In this document: one piece after another, positions 35,625 to 44,565 of the stretch
How positions within the stretch are numbered: the stretch's first letter is position 1
Layout: every line of letters begins with the position of its first letter
NCBI RefSeq assembly: GCF_004006665.1
Contig: NZ_QOCL01000014.1
Coordinates: 1-64,000 of the forward strand
DNA: 64,000 nt
Direction: 5' to 3'
Origin: Halobacteriovorax sp. HLS
Lineage (GTDB): Bacteria; Bdellovibrionota; Bacteriovoracia; Bacteriovoracales; Bacteriovoracaceae
Position numbers and translations under genes: made by a program
Notes under the pieces: generated by a model
Databases searched by the model: none
Seen by the model: only the letters and a program-made list of their open reading frames with translations
Told to the model about the DNA's origin: nothing

Positions 35625-36541
35625 TTACTCAAAGAGATTCTTTTTGGGATGAGCTTTATGAACTTGCTAAAGTTGATAGGGATATTATTATAGTAAGTGC
35701 TGATATGGGAGCTCCTTCCTTAGATAAGTTTAGAACAAATCTTCCAAGCCAGTTTGTTCACACAGGAATTGCTGAACAAAACTCAATCTTAGTCGCTTCA
35801 GGCCTGGCAAAAGAAGGAAAGAAAGTATTTGTATATGCTATAGCCTCTTTTTTAACTCTAAACTGTATTGAAAAGATAAGAGTTCAAAATTCCATGATGA
35901 ACTTTCCTATTAATCTTGTCGGTGTTGGCGCAGGGTTTAGTTATCCAGATTCCGGTCCAACTCATCACTTGCTAGAAGATATTTCAGTAATGAGGGCACT
36001 GCCTAATATTACAATTTATTCACCAGCGGATTCAAATGTTTCAAAGGCACTTGCAAGGAACTTTAACAATCTTGCAGGAACGAATTATTTCAGACTTGAG
36101 AGACAGCCTAGAGACATTCTTTATAAAGAAGATGTCATTTTGGAGGATGGAATGAGTGAGCTTGTTCATGGTGAGGACTTGTTAATCATTTCAACTGGAA
36201 TAACGACTTCAATAGCTAGTGAAATAATAGAGAATAATAAAAACTTATCTATAGGCCTTTTAGATATTTTCAAAATACCTTTAAATAAAGAAAAGCTTAT
36301 AGAAATTGTCAGTCGCTATAAAAAAGTACTTACTTACGAAGAACATTTCTTAGAAGGTGGCCTAGGTAGTGCAATTCTTGAAGTACTTTCTGATAATGAA
36401 GTATATGTACCAGTTAAAAGAGTTGGGATACCAGTTTCAAAAGGTTTTTCGTATACATATGGTGGTAGAGAAGAAATTCATAAGTATTATGAAATTGATA
36501 AAGAAACAGTAGAAAGTAAGATAAGAAATTGGATATTGTAG
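35621..36541 (+). CDS. Transketolase, C-terminal (pyrimidine-binding) subunit
   Basis: Partner of the preceding gene, 306 aa. The pyrimidine domain shows TGIAEQNSILVASGLAKEGK with the conserved Glu, GAGFSYPDSGPTHHLLEDI, and a C-terminal domain with TYEEHFLEGGLGSAI. The two halves overlap by 4 nt and would form an alpha2beta2 enzyme. It could make or use sedoheptulose-type sugars, which would link to the heptose genes at 38.1-40.7 kb (inference). Confidence 0.9.
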   Translation: MITQRDSFWDELYELAKVDRDIIIVSADMGAPSLDKFRTNLPSQFVHTGIAEQNSILVASGLAKEGKKVFVYAIASFLTLNCIEKIRVQNSMMNFPINLVGVGAGFSYPDSGPTHHLLEDISVMRALPNITIYSPADSNVSKALARNFNNLAGTNYFRLERQPRDILYKEDVILEDGMSELVHGEDLLIISTGITTSIASEIIENNKNLSIGLLDIFKIPLNKEKLIEIVSRYKKVLTYEEHFLEGGLGSAILEVLSDNEVYVPVKRVGIPVSKGFSYTYGGREEIHKYYEIDKETVESKIRNWIL

Positions 36542-38133
36542 AAAAAAAATACAAAGTCTTATCAATTTTAGTGTGGGGCGGTCTACTGTCGCTTCTATTT
36601 GTTTTTGGAATTTTTTGGAGCGGTGATACTCTCTATGTTAATTCAAGGCAATTATGGCATGATATGCCAACTTATCTTAATCTAATGTCGAGTTATAGTG
36701 AGAGAGAGTTGCTTGAATGGTTTAATCATGCTCCTTCTAGTTCTGATCTAAATTTGCGCTATCCATTCTTATTTATCTTATTACCGTCTATATTGATGAA
36801 GGTTTTCCACTTGGATGTGATAGAAGTCTATAGAGTATTCTCAATATTCGTAAGCTTTCTTCTCTTTTATTGCCTTCATTTATTTTATAATAATTTTTTA
36901 AGGTCTCACAAAAAAGCATTCTTATGTATTGGCGTTTTCTTATTAAGCTCGGGCTTTAATTACTTAAAATGGATCGTTAAGTTTTTTGAAGACCCAAGTA
37001 TTCTAAATACGAATCACCTATTTCAGTATCACCCTTCTGTCGCTTCAACATTTATGTACAGTCTTTTTCCTTCGCGATCTCTATGCGGTGGACTCATTTT
37101 CTCAACGCTCGCAATACTATGCCTGGAAAGGATAAGTAATAAAAAATACTTCGCTTTCTCTTGTTTACTCTCTTTATGTAGCTTTTTTACTTATCCACAC
37201 TCTTTAATTCTCATTTTCTTATATTCTGTGTGTAGCCTATTTAAGAAAAAAAATATCAAAGAATGGGTCGTGTTTGGTATGATTAATACTGCGTTTGTAT
37301 CAGCTTATTCATTCTTGTACTTATCTCACCCTGATATTATAATCACCATCGACTTTAGTCCTCTATGGTTTGTATCAGGATTAAGCCTAAGTGAAGGCTC
37401 AATATATATCGTTAGAGAGTTTGGAATATTTTATTTTTTAATTGCTTTTATATTAATAAAGAATAGAACATTAGGCACACTTGATATCATAGGTTTAGCG
37501 ACTCTTACTCTCTATGCATTCTTTATTATGCAGCCAAATCCATACGATAATGCGAGAATTCTAATACTGTCAAAATTATGTTTTAGCGTAAGTCTAGTAA
37601 ATTTTTTAATAGAGAAATCAAAGAAAAAAATGCTCGTCATTTTACTATCCGTTCTGTTATTCGCTGATCCAATAATTAATTACATAGAAACAATTGTTCC
37701 AAATAGAGTTTCGTATCCTTTCTTAACAAGATCAGATTACGAATTATCTGCATTTATAAAAAGCAATACATTGTTGGATGATGTGTTTTTAACAGACTCT
37801 AGAAGAAATAATCCTATTTCGTTACTGGCAGGAAGAGGGAAATTTCTAGGAAATAGACATTATCTTTGGTCTTTAGGTTACAATTACACCATAAAAGAAA
37901 AAGTCGTGAATGAAATTTATGAAGGTGGTGATGGCGTTTTGAGAATTGCTAAAGACCATGGAATTGATTATATAGTTTTTTCTAAGTATGAATTATTAGC
38001 TCCAGAGATGGTAAAGAAATTTGGTCATCAAGATAATTTTGAAACCAGGCCCAGAAGAATGAATATTGAATTCTATAAGAATAACTTCAATACTTTCTAC
38101 GAATCAGAAAGATACTTAATATTTAAGTTATAG
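36529..38133 (+). CDS. GT-C-like polytopic membrane protein
   Basis: 534 aa with about 11 hydrophobic segments and an acidic first loop (WHDMPTYLNLMSSY). A C-terminal soluble part carries a DDVFLTDSRRNNP stretch of the kind found after the membrane part of GT-C glycosyltransferases. The start is TTG at 36529 within the transketolase end; a GTG at codon 15 is possible. Its end overlaps the convergent hddC-like gene by 11 nt. Donor and acceptor are unknown. Confidence 0.55.
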   Translation: MDIVEKKYKVLSILVWGGLLSLLFVFGIFWSGDTLYVNSRQLWHDMPTYLNLMSSYSERELLEWFNHAPSSSDLNLRYPFLFILLPSILMKVFHLDVIEVYRVFSIFVSFLLFYCLHLFYNNFLRSHKKAFLCIGVFLLSSGFNYLKWIVKFFEDPSILNTNHLFQYHPSVASTFMYSLFPSRSLCGGLIFSTLAILCLERISNKKYFAFSCLLSLCSFFTYPHSLILIFLYSVCSLFKKKNIKEWVVFGMINTAFVSAYSFLYLSHPDIIITIDFSPLWFVSGLSLSEGSIYIVREFGIFYFLIAFILIKNRTLGTLDIIGLATLTLYAFFIMQPNPYDNARILILSKLCFSVSLVNFLIEKSKKKMLVILLSVLLFADPIINYIETIVPNRVSYPFLTRSDYELSAFIKSNTLLDDVFLTDSRRNNPISLLAGRGKFLGNRHYLWSLGYNYTIKEKVVNEIYEGGDGVLRIAKDHGIDYIVFSKYELLAPEMVKKFGHQDNFETRPRRMNIEFYKNNFNTFYESERYLIFKL

Positions 38134-38812
38134 ATTCAATGTACAATTTAGTACGTTCAAAACCTTCTGTTGTCCCTATATCGTAAAATAGATTTGAACT
38201 CACAACGTATTGAAATGAAGATATATTTGGTTCTAGAATATTTTTTTCTAATGAAAACTGACCATTGGAGCCATGAAATAGGTTCCTATTTAATAGATAG
38301 ATGCCAGTGTTTAAATAGCTGCCACTATTGCTCTTTTCATTAAAAGAGAGTATTTTTTTAGCGCTGATTTGAACAGCTCCGCTTGCACTATCTTTTTTAA
38401 AGTTGTTACATAAGAGAATGGTTGATTGTTCTGTTCTTTTAATCACCCTCTCAAAATCTTCTTTTATAAAGGTGTCGCCATTAATAACTAAAATACTTTC
38501 ATATTGAGGATTTAAATTGAAGAAGTTAAGTATGGCACCACCTGTACCTAGCGGAGTTTCTTCTAAAATATAGTTAAAGTGCTTGAAATTGAATTCTTCT
38601 TTAAATTCATCTATAAATAGTTCGTATCTGTCGCCTAATAGGAAAGTGAATTTTATAAATCCTTGGGACTGGAGCTGTTCTATCATATATCGAATAAATG
38701 CTTTCTCCTTAATTGGATATAAGCATTTTGGAATTGACTCATCAATATTTAGGAACCGATTGCCCTGTCCTCCACATAGAATAACAATTTGAGTATCATG
38801 ATTGTTATTCAT
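38123..38812 (-). CDS. Sugar-phosphate nucleotidyltransferase, HddC-like
   Basis: 229 aa with the nucleotidyltransferase signature ILCGGQGNRF (GGxGxR at 14-19), then IPKCLYPI, ETPLGTGGAI and the metal site INGDTF. The size and motifs fit D-glycero-D-manno-heptose-1-phosphate guanylyltransferase-type enzymes. The nearby GHMP kinase supports a GDP-heptose route. A glucose- or mannose-1-phosphate enzyme is the alternative. It overlaps the SDR gene start/stop by 4 nt. Confidence 0.75.
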   Translation of the reverse strand: MNNNHDTQIVILCGGQGNRFLNIDESIPKCLYPIKEKAFIRYMIEQLQSQGFIKFTFLLGDRYELFIDEFKEEFNFKHFNYILEETPLGTGGAILNFFNLNPQYESILVINGDTFIKEDFERVIKRTEQSTILLCNNFKKDSASGAVQISAKKILSFNEKSNSGSYLNTGIYLLNRNLFHGSNGQFSLEKNILEPNISSFQYVVSSNLFYDIGTTEGFERTKLYIESIT

Positions 38813-39735
38813 ATATTTCTATGAATTTTACCGCCAGAATTTAAATATTCAATAACTTCAAGTATACCATGTGAAAGACTCTTCTGGGCTTGAAATCCGA
38901 ATGACTTAATCTTTTCGTTAGACACAATATAGTTCCTTTTGTCTGGATCTTTACTAAATTCATTTAATGAGATTTTAGTATCTGGTAAATGTGCTCTTAT
39001 CTTGTTTGCAAGATCAAGCTTGGTAAGATTAGCGTTATTTAAACCCACATTAAAAATATTGTTATTCATTTGATCAAAATTCTTAATGCAAAAAATAAAG
39101 CATTCAACGACATCATTTATATGAATGTAATTTCTAATAAAATGATGTTCAAAAAGAATCAGCTCACTTTTATTATACGCAGTTTCTACAAAATCGTTTA
39201 CTAATAAATCAAAACGAGTCCTATATGAAGTTCCAAATACTGTGGCAAGTCTTAAGGAGATGGCATTCCCTCTATTGTGAATAATGTTCTCAGCATTTGA
39301 TTTTGTTCTTCCGTAGAGACTGATTGGTGTCAAAGGGGTTGCTTCGTCACATTCTATTTCATTTGATTTTGTACCATAGCCACTATTCGTTGTTGGAAAA
39401 ATTATTCTTTGTTCTTTTTGTGAAAGATCACATATCCACTTTATTATATCTTGGTTTATGAGTTTCGCATCATTAGGGAGTTGTTCACATAATGGGGCAC
39501 CTACTAAGCATGCAAGAGGGATTATTACATCTTGATTTTGAATATGATATTCTAATAAGTCTTTGTCACGAATATCAGTGTGGATAAATTCAATTTTTTG
39601 ACTTTCAAAATAATGAGGAATTTCCTGATTATAGTATAGAGAGTCTATTACAGTTACTTTGTGACCTTCTGAAATTAATTTTTCGCATAGCTTGGAACCA
39701 ATATATCCGGCTCCACCAGTGACTAGAATATTCAT
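38809..39735 (-). CDS. NAD-dependent sugar epimerase/dehydratase (extended SDR)
   Basis: 308 aa. The NAD site GGAGYIGS is at 7-14, with acidic VIDS after strand 2. The catalytic pair is YGRTK preceded by TTNSGYG. FRNYIHINDVVECF fits nucleotide-sugar enzymes. It probably modifies a GDP- or other NDP-sugar, perhaps the heptose made by HddA/HddC-like enzymes. The ATG lies 6 nt downstream of a -10 box, so the mRNA is predicted to be leaderless. It is the first gene of a two-gene minus-strand unit. Confidence 0.85.
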   Translation of the reverse strand: MNILVTGGAGYIGSKLCEKLISEGHKVTVIDSLYYNQEIPHYFESQKIEFIHTDIRDKDLLEYHIQNQDVIIPLACLVGAPLCEQLPNDAKLINQDIIKWICDLSQKEQRIIFPTTNSGYGTKSNEIECDEATPLTPISLYGRTKSNAENIIHNRGNAISLRLATVFGTSYRTRFDLLVNDFVETAYNKSELILFEHHFIRNYIHINDVVECFIFCIKNFDQMNNNIFNVGLNNANLTKLDLANKIRAHLPDTKISLNEFSKDPDKRNYIVSNEKIKSFGFQAQKSLSHGILEVIEYLNSGGKIHRNI

Positions 39736-39741
39736 TTAAAA

Positions 39742-39769
39742 AGTGTAGCTTCGTAGGTCCTCTTGACAA
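39742..39769 (-). promoter_or_regulatory. Promoter of the SDR-hddC unit, leaderless type
   Basis: On the minus strand TTGTCA (39769-39764), a 16-nt spacer and TACACT (39747-39742). The ATG begins at 39735, 6 nt later. The -35 box overlaps that of the divergent heptose-kinase promoter on the other strand. Confidence 0.5.
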
Positions 39770-39792
39770 AGGGGGGGTGCGGCAATGATAAT
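39763..39792 (+). promoter_or_regulatory. Promoter of the heptose kinase gene, leaderless type
   Basis: Perfect -35 TTGACA (39763-39768) and GATAAT -10 (39787-39792), separated by 18 nt that include seven consecutive G. ATG 39799 is 6 nt after the -10 box. Losing one G would set the spacer to the optimal 17 nt. Confidence 0.65.
39771..39777 (+). repeat. Seven-G homopolymer inside a promoter spacer
   Basis: A run of seven G in otherwise very AT-rich DNA lies between the -35 and -10 boxes of the heptose kinase promoter. Length change by slipped-strand mispairing would alter promoter spacing. Confidence 0.7.
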
Positions 39793-39798
39793 TTTTAA

Positions 39799-40653
39799 AT
39801 GTATAAAGTAGTGATGAAACCTCTTCGAATTTCTCTCTTCGGAGGAGGTACAGATTACCCTAGCTGGTTTGAATTACATTCAGGAATAGTTTTAGGTGGA
39901 CCCATAAACAAATCGATATACTGGGAATATTCTGAAGATTCAAAAGAGTTAGATATAATCAAAAAAGTGTCATCTTTTTTAGGCATTACTGTTGAAGATT
40001 GTTTAACACTCAGAAATTCAAAGTTTTTGTCAAAAGGTTTGGGAGCAAGTTCCGCTTCAATAAGCTCATTAATTGAAACCGTATCAAATAAAGTGCTTTC
40101 AAGAAATGATTTAATCTCGAAAGTGACATATTTTGAACAAGAATATTTGAAAAAAAATGCAGGAAACCAAGATCAAATATTAGTTAATTCTAATAAATTC
40201 AAAGTGCTACGGTTTTCAAAAGATAATGTTTTTGAAGATGATGAAGAGATTCCTAGGGATACTATTCATACTTTAAATGCGAAAATGTATATAGTTGAAA
40301 GCAAGAAGAAGCGAGATGGAGAGCTAAAGGAAATTAATTTTGAAGACAATGCAGAGAGCTTGGGTGCAATAAAGGAAATTGCTGAAGAAGCCCTTGTCAT
40401 CTTGAAAGATAAAAACTTTAACGAGTCAGAGTTTCATCGACTTCTCAATCTTAGTTGGAAGTATAAGAAGAAAATTTTAACTGATAGTGATGTTAAATTC
40501 TTTGAAGAAGAAATTTCTGAAATATTTAAAATGGGTGCTAGTTCTGTTAAGTTGTTAGGGGCTGGTGGAGGAGGGTACTATGTTACATTCTTCGATAGAA
40601 AACCACGGCCTTCTAGTTTTAATGAAGTCATCAAAGTAGAATTTCTTGAATAG
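39799..40653 (+). CDS. GHMP-family sugar kinase, HddA-like (heptose-7-phosphate kinase)
   Basis: 284 aa. The N-terminal FGGGTDYP (14-21), the ATP loop GLGASSAS (80-87) and the C-terminal LLGAGGGGYY motif are those of D-glycero-D-manno-heptose-7-phosphate 1-kinases and fucose kinases. With the HddC-like gene it suggests GDP-heptose synthesis. GmhA/GmhB-type genes for the other steps are not in the window. The mRNA is predicted to be leaderless, with a G-run promoter. The end overlaps the next gene. Confidence 0.85.
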   Translation: MYKVVMKPLRISLFGGGTDYPSWFELHSGIVLGGPINKSIYWEYSEDSKELDIIKKVSSFLGITVEDCLTLRNSKFLSKGLGASSASISSLIETVSNKVLSRNDLISKVTYFEQEYLKKNAGNQDQILVNSNKFKVLRFSKDNVFEDDEEIPRDTIHTLNAKMYIVESKKKRDGELKEINFEDNAESLGAIKEIAEEALVILKDKNFNESEFHRLLNLSWKYKKKILTDSDVKFFEEEISEIFKMGASSVKLLGAGGGGYYVTFFDRKPRPSSFNEVIKVEFLE

Positions 40654-42403
40654 AATAAATCATTTTAGAGAATACTGGCCAAGTTACATACTATTACTTT
40701 CTGTAATAATCTCTTCAGGAGTAATATTTAAAAAGCATAGAACTGTATCGCGTATCCAGACCCAGATGTCTAGAGTGAGTCATATTGATGGGAATTCGTT
40801 CGACGATCATTCGACGATTTCTGCAGTTAAGAATTTAACATTAGATTCATTTATTGAAAACTCTGGAATAGTAAATAGAAAAGGACACGTTCTTCATTCG
40901 TTCTTTAATGTTCCCTGCCATCAAGAGATAGAAGGACCAATTACATTTTTTGACTACTATCAAAATAAAAATAACTTGCAGTCAATTTATGAAGATTGTT
41001 TTTATACAAGAAGCCCACCTTTTACGGAGTATTTCTATAAAGCGGTAAGTAGTTCTTTTAAAGTTAATAACCTCAGAAATATATCTTTAATCATATCTGT
41101 CTTGAATGTATTTCTCTTATTTCTAATAATTAGGTCATATTTTTCATTTAAAGTATCAGTACTAACTATTTCTTTATATATACTAAGTTATAGCAGTTAT
41201 GGTTGGGTACAAAATCTATATAATATACCAATTCAAGAGGGTCTTCTTAGTATTTTTATTTTGACCTTAGTAAGAAGCTTTAAGTATAGGCGTATTGTAT
41301 ATTTCTTAGCTCCTTTTTTGATTGTGTACACTTCAAATGAATATTTATTCTATACTCTGTGTATCGGAGGTTATTTTCTACTTATCAAAAAGAAGTCCAT
41401 TAAAGATTTGTCTCTAGTGTGTTTAGGAGTAGGCCTTTCATTATCTTTGTACCTGATACAGAGAGTTATGTTTTTTGGCAGTTTAGAAAAAGTTATTGGT
41501 GATGTATCTAACACATTAACTAATAGATATCCTTTGGTGAATGATTCATTTTTTGATTCTCTTGAATTAATGAGTAAATATATCTACATGACTCTTAATT
41601 ATAATGTCATAAGTGTTGCGTTAATTATTGTCTCTTTAATAGTACTTATGCTTAAAAGAAAGAGTTCTGAAGTGAGAGATATACTAGTATTTCTTGCTGG
41701 TTCTCTTCTATTTTCAATGATCTTATTTAATGTGGCCCTTTATCATACTCATATATTCTTTAGACATTTTATACTGACCTTTCTCTTATCTTTAGGCTTT
41801 GTTTTCAGAGAGTTGCTTAATAAAAATAATAAAATAGTATTAAGGTTAATAATTTTACTTGCTATCGTATGGCAGATTGGAATTTCTTTAAAAAGAGTTT
41901 CTGTTGAATACAGAATGATCTTTGCTGGAGAAGAAAAGATATTTGAAAATAATATAACTAACCAATTAAAAGACCTATTAATTTGGAGTGAATCAAAGAC
42001 TTCAGTAGAGCATGGACAGAGGCACTTGTTGGTAAATAATATTACTCCCGGTAATAAGTATTTCACTCCAAGAGTTTTTAAAATTAAAGGAAATGAGAGA
42101 TTTATCTTCGATTACTATTTTATAGATAAAGTTGTAGCAAATGAATTTTGGATTTTAGTATTAAATGAACAACAATTAAGTTCTCTTTCAAAGTGTCAAA
42201 TTTATTCGAAAAAAAACTCAATTATTGAGTTGAATATAGCGATATCTTCTAAAGAAGAGTCGACACTACTAAAAGGTTTATACTGGAAAAAATTCTTGTT
42301 TGAAAATACTCTTACTGACTTTATTCGATTGGATTGCCGTTCAGGTGATTCTATCGATGTTTTTGAGACTATGATTTTTGGAGAAAAAAATGAAAGTGAA
42401 TAA
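40646..42403 (+). CDS. GT-C-like polytopic membrane protein
   Basis: 585 aa. One N-terminal membrane segment is followed by a long periplasmic stretch (about 35-145, DDHSTISAVKNLTLDSFIEN, ARSPPFTEYFY-like region). A block of ~9 membrane segments and a C-terminal soluble part of ~170 aa complete the protein. The order fits a GT-C glycosyltransferase or a lipid-linked-sugar processing protein, but no signature is decisive. The start is TTG at 40646, overlapping the kinase stop. The end overlaps the epimerase gene. Confidence 0.5.
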   Translation: MNRINHFREYWPSYILLLSVIISSGVIFKKHRTVSRIQTQMSRVSHIDGNSFDDHSTISAVKNLTLDSFIENSGIVNRKGHVLHSFFNVPCHQEIEGPITFFDYYQNKNNLQSIYEDCFYTRSPPFTEYFYKAVSSSFKVNNLRNISLIISVLNVFLLFLIIRSYFSFKVSVLTISLYILSYSSYGWVQNLYNIPIQEGLLSIFILTLVRSFKYRRIVYFLAPFLIVYTSNEYLFYTLCIGGYFLLIKKKSIKDLSLVCLGVGLSLSLYLIQRVMFFGSLEKVIGDVSNTLTNRYPLVNDSFFDSLELMSKYIYMTLNYNVISVALIIVSLIVLMLKRKSSEVRDILVFLAGSLLFSMILFNVALYHTHIFFRHFILTFLLSLGFVFRELLNKNNKIVLRLIILLAIVWQIGISLKRVSVEYRMIFAGEEKIFENNITNQLKDLLIWSESKTSVEHGQRHLLVNNITPGNKYFTPRVFKIKGNERFIFDYYFIDKVVANEFWILVLNEQQLSSLSKCQIYSKKNSIIELNIAISSKEESTLLKGLYWKKFLFENTLTDFIRLDCRSGDSIDVFETMIFGEKNESE

Positions 42404-42890
42404 AACCGAACTTGATGGTGTACTTGAAATTGATATTGAATGCTTTAAAGATCATAGAGGGGAATACATTGAAACATATAATGAACAAATATACAAAGAC
42501 AATGGAGTAGAAGTTAATTTCGTACAAGATGATTATTCTAGATCAAAGAAAGGAGTGTTTAGAGGTATTCATGGGGATAAGGTTACATGGAAACTCGTTT
42601 CATGTCTTCAAGGCAGTATTAAACTTGTTGTCGTTAACTGCAAGAAGGGCGATAAGAACTTTGGAAAGCATGAAATATTTGATTTGTCGCAAGACAATCA
42701 TAAACAGGTTTTAATTCCTCCAGGATATGGGAATGGTCACTATGTAGAAACAGAAGAAGCAATATTTCATTATAAGCAATCAACTTACTATGAGCCTTCT
42801 CTACAATTTTCATATAGATATGATGAAAAAGAATTCAATATCACTTGGCCAGTAGGATTTAATCCGATTACTTCCAAAAGAGATTCTTAG
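42390..42890 (+). CDS. RmlC-like nucleotide-sugar 3,5-epimerase (cupin)
   Basis: 166 aa with the cupin order of dTDP-4-dehydrorhamnose 3,5-epimerases: FKDHRGEYIETYN, VQDDYSRSKKGVFRGIH with the catalytic His61, LQGSIKLVVVNC, and IPPGYGNGHYV. Homologues in Campylobacter capsule clusters act on GDP-4-keto-6-deoxy-heptose, which would fit the hddA/hddC-like genes here (inference). ATG 42390 is preferred, with TTGGAG as ribosome site; the TTG at 42378 is that same site. Confidence 0.85.
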   Translation: MKVNKTELDGVLEIDIECFKDHRGEYIETYNEQIYKDNGVEVNFVQDDYSRSKKGVFRGIHGDKVTWKLVSCLQGSIKLVVVNCKKGDKNFGKHEIFDLSQDNHKQVLIPPGYGNGHYVETEEAIFHYKQSTYYEPSLQFSYRYDEKEFNITWPVGFNPITSKRDS

Positions 42891-44461
42891 TGATATATTT
42901 GAATCAAGTTTGGAAAATCACTATCGTGAAAGTATTTCTTAAAACGAATTTTTGAAGATTCTTTTCGAATATAGTCTTTAATCTCATCATATTCACCACC
43001 AATTAAAGTGGTGTGTGGCTTGATCTCTGATTTATCCTTGATTTGTAAACCTTTAATTTTCAGCCCATAGTAGTAATTCGCATTAAATGCTAGATAGTAA
43101 TTAAAAATGAAAGTGTCATTTGTGTACATATTAACAACTTGCTTAGTATCGTAGAACTTAGCTAAGTGCTCACTAGCATCCTTAGCATTCTTTCCTTTAA
43201 TTATTACATACTTGTTGTATTCAATACTTCCAGAAATACCAAGAGAAATGATACCGATTGCCAGTATTAGCTGATGAGAGACCTTCTTTAGTGATTTTTC
43301 CAGCTCAATACTTGCACTTAAATAAATAATTGGTATCAAAAATAAAATATATCTCACGACTATTTCTTCCAATGGCATTGTTAGAGTAATTAAAAATAGA
43401 AGTAATGTGAAAACTAATAGACGGTATAGTGGTCTACTTACATTCTCTTTTGCATAGTAAATTCCAGTAGAAATGATTATGGAACTAATTACTGTTTGTT
43501 TGAAAAAAAAGCCCATGAAATAGTTCTTAAAAGGGAAAATTTCACCATAGAAGTTATGAAGGTCAAAGGCACCAGTGATGCCTGTAATAACAAGCAGAGG
43601 GCATAAGAAATTTACAATTATCTTAGAATCAAGAATTGGTATGAATTTATTGCTATATAAAGATACAACTTTTTCTTTTTTCTTATAAAGTAGATAACCT
43701 AATAGTAGGATAATTAGTGGGATTGCTATTAAGAGTGTTGTTTCATAACGATCTCTTAGTACAGGATTCTCAACGACATAGTTAAAGCTTCTTTCAAGAA
43801 TACGATGATAAATTAGAAATGGAAGCTTTATGAGAAAATGAATGATAAGTGGGCTTAGATAGATTAGATTCTTTTTTCTATCTTCTTTAGGAGTGATTAA
43901 TATCTGAAGTGGAACAAATACGAACGATAATATAAATGAAAAATATCCTATGTATTGAACAGTGTTTATTAAACGATAGTCTCTCTTCTTATGATTTAAA
44001 ATTAAGTCAACCTGATAGAGAATTAGTGCTGAAGTAAGTATAAATAATGGATACATTCTCAAGTACAGAGAATGATAAAAGAATAAATAAAAGAAGCTCA
44101 TTGAACTGATTACTGTAAACGTATTTATTGGTGAAACACCCTTTCTTCTACAGTGAAAGAAAGCAGTAATGATAGTTAATAGAGAAAAGAGTACTGATGT
44201 ATATCTTAAGGAAATAAGATTCTCACCAGTAAAGTATTTAACAACTTTTAGAAAATAAAAATAAAGGGGTTGGTGATCGTATGTGCATCCATATATTTCA
44301 GGAAGACCTGGGTGAAGTAGCTTAAGACCTTCCCTCGCGCATGAAATAGAGTAACCTTCGTTTCCATGTAATAGGTGTCTGTCAATATTCAAATTAAGAA
44401 CAAAGGCGACAACAGAAAGTGAGGCAATTAATGAGAGATAAAAGTATGACTTCTTATTCAA
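42887..44461 (-). CDS. GT-C/GT39-like membrane glycosyltransferase
   Basis: 524 aa with about 10-12 membrane segments. The first loop (HLLHGNEGYSISCAREGL, then TYDHQPLYFYFLK) resembles the E..H.P.YY region of ArnT/PMT-type enzymes that transfer sugars from undecaprenyl phosphate. A C-terminal soluble part of ~110 aa follows. The start codon is TTG. It converges on the epimerase gene with a 4-nt overlap and diverges from the radical SAM pair. Confidence 0.65.
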   Translation of the reverse strand: MNKKSYFYLSLIASLSVVAFVLNLNIDRHLLHGNEGYSISCAREGLKLLHPGLPEIYGCTYDHQPLYFYFLKVVKYFTGENLISLRYTSVLFSLLTIITAFFHCRRKGVSPINTFTVISSMSFFYLFFYHSLYLRMYPLFILTSALILYQVDLILNHKKRDYRLINTVQYIGYFSFILSFVFVPLQILITPKEDRKKNLIYLSPLIIHFLIKLPFLIYHRILERSFNYVVENPVLRDRYETTLLIAIPLIILLLGYLLYKKKEKVVSLYSNKFIPILDSKIIVNFLCPLLVITGITGAFDLHNFYGEIFPFKNYFMGFFFKQTVISSIIISTGIYYAKENVSRPLYRLLVFTLLLFLITLTMPLEEIVVRYILFLIPIIYLSASIELEKSLKKVSHQLILAIGIISLGISGSIEYNKYVIIKGKNAKDASEHLAKFYDTKQVVNMYTNDTFIFNYYLAFNANYYYGLKIKGLQIKDKSEIKPHTTLIGGEYDEIKDYIRKESSKIRFKKYFHDSDFPNLIQIYH

Positions 44462-44530
44462 GGAAATGATCCCGTTTATATATAGTTAATAATGATATTA
44501 AGTTATTGAAGATTTTGTCAATTTATTCAT

Positions 44531-44559
44531 TTACTTAAGAGAGGATAGTTTGCTAAAAT
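44531..44559 (+). promoter_or_regulatory. Promoter of the radical SAM-GT-ABC operon, leaderless type
   Basis: TTACTT (44531-44536), 17 nt, an extended TGC and TAAAAT (44554-44559). The GTG start at 44566 is 6 nt beyond the -10 box. There is no Shine-Dalgarno site. Confidence 0.5.
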
Positions 44560-44565
44560 TTTGAA

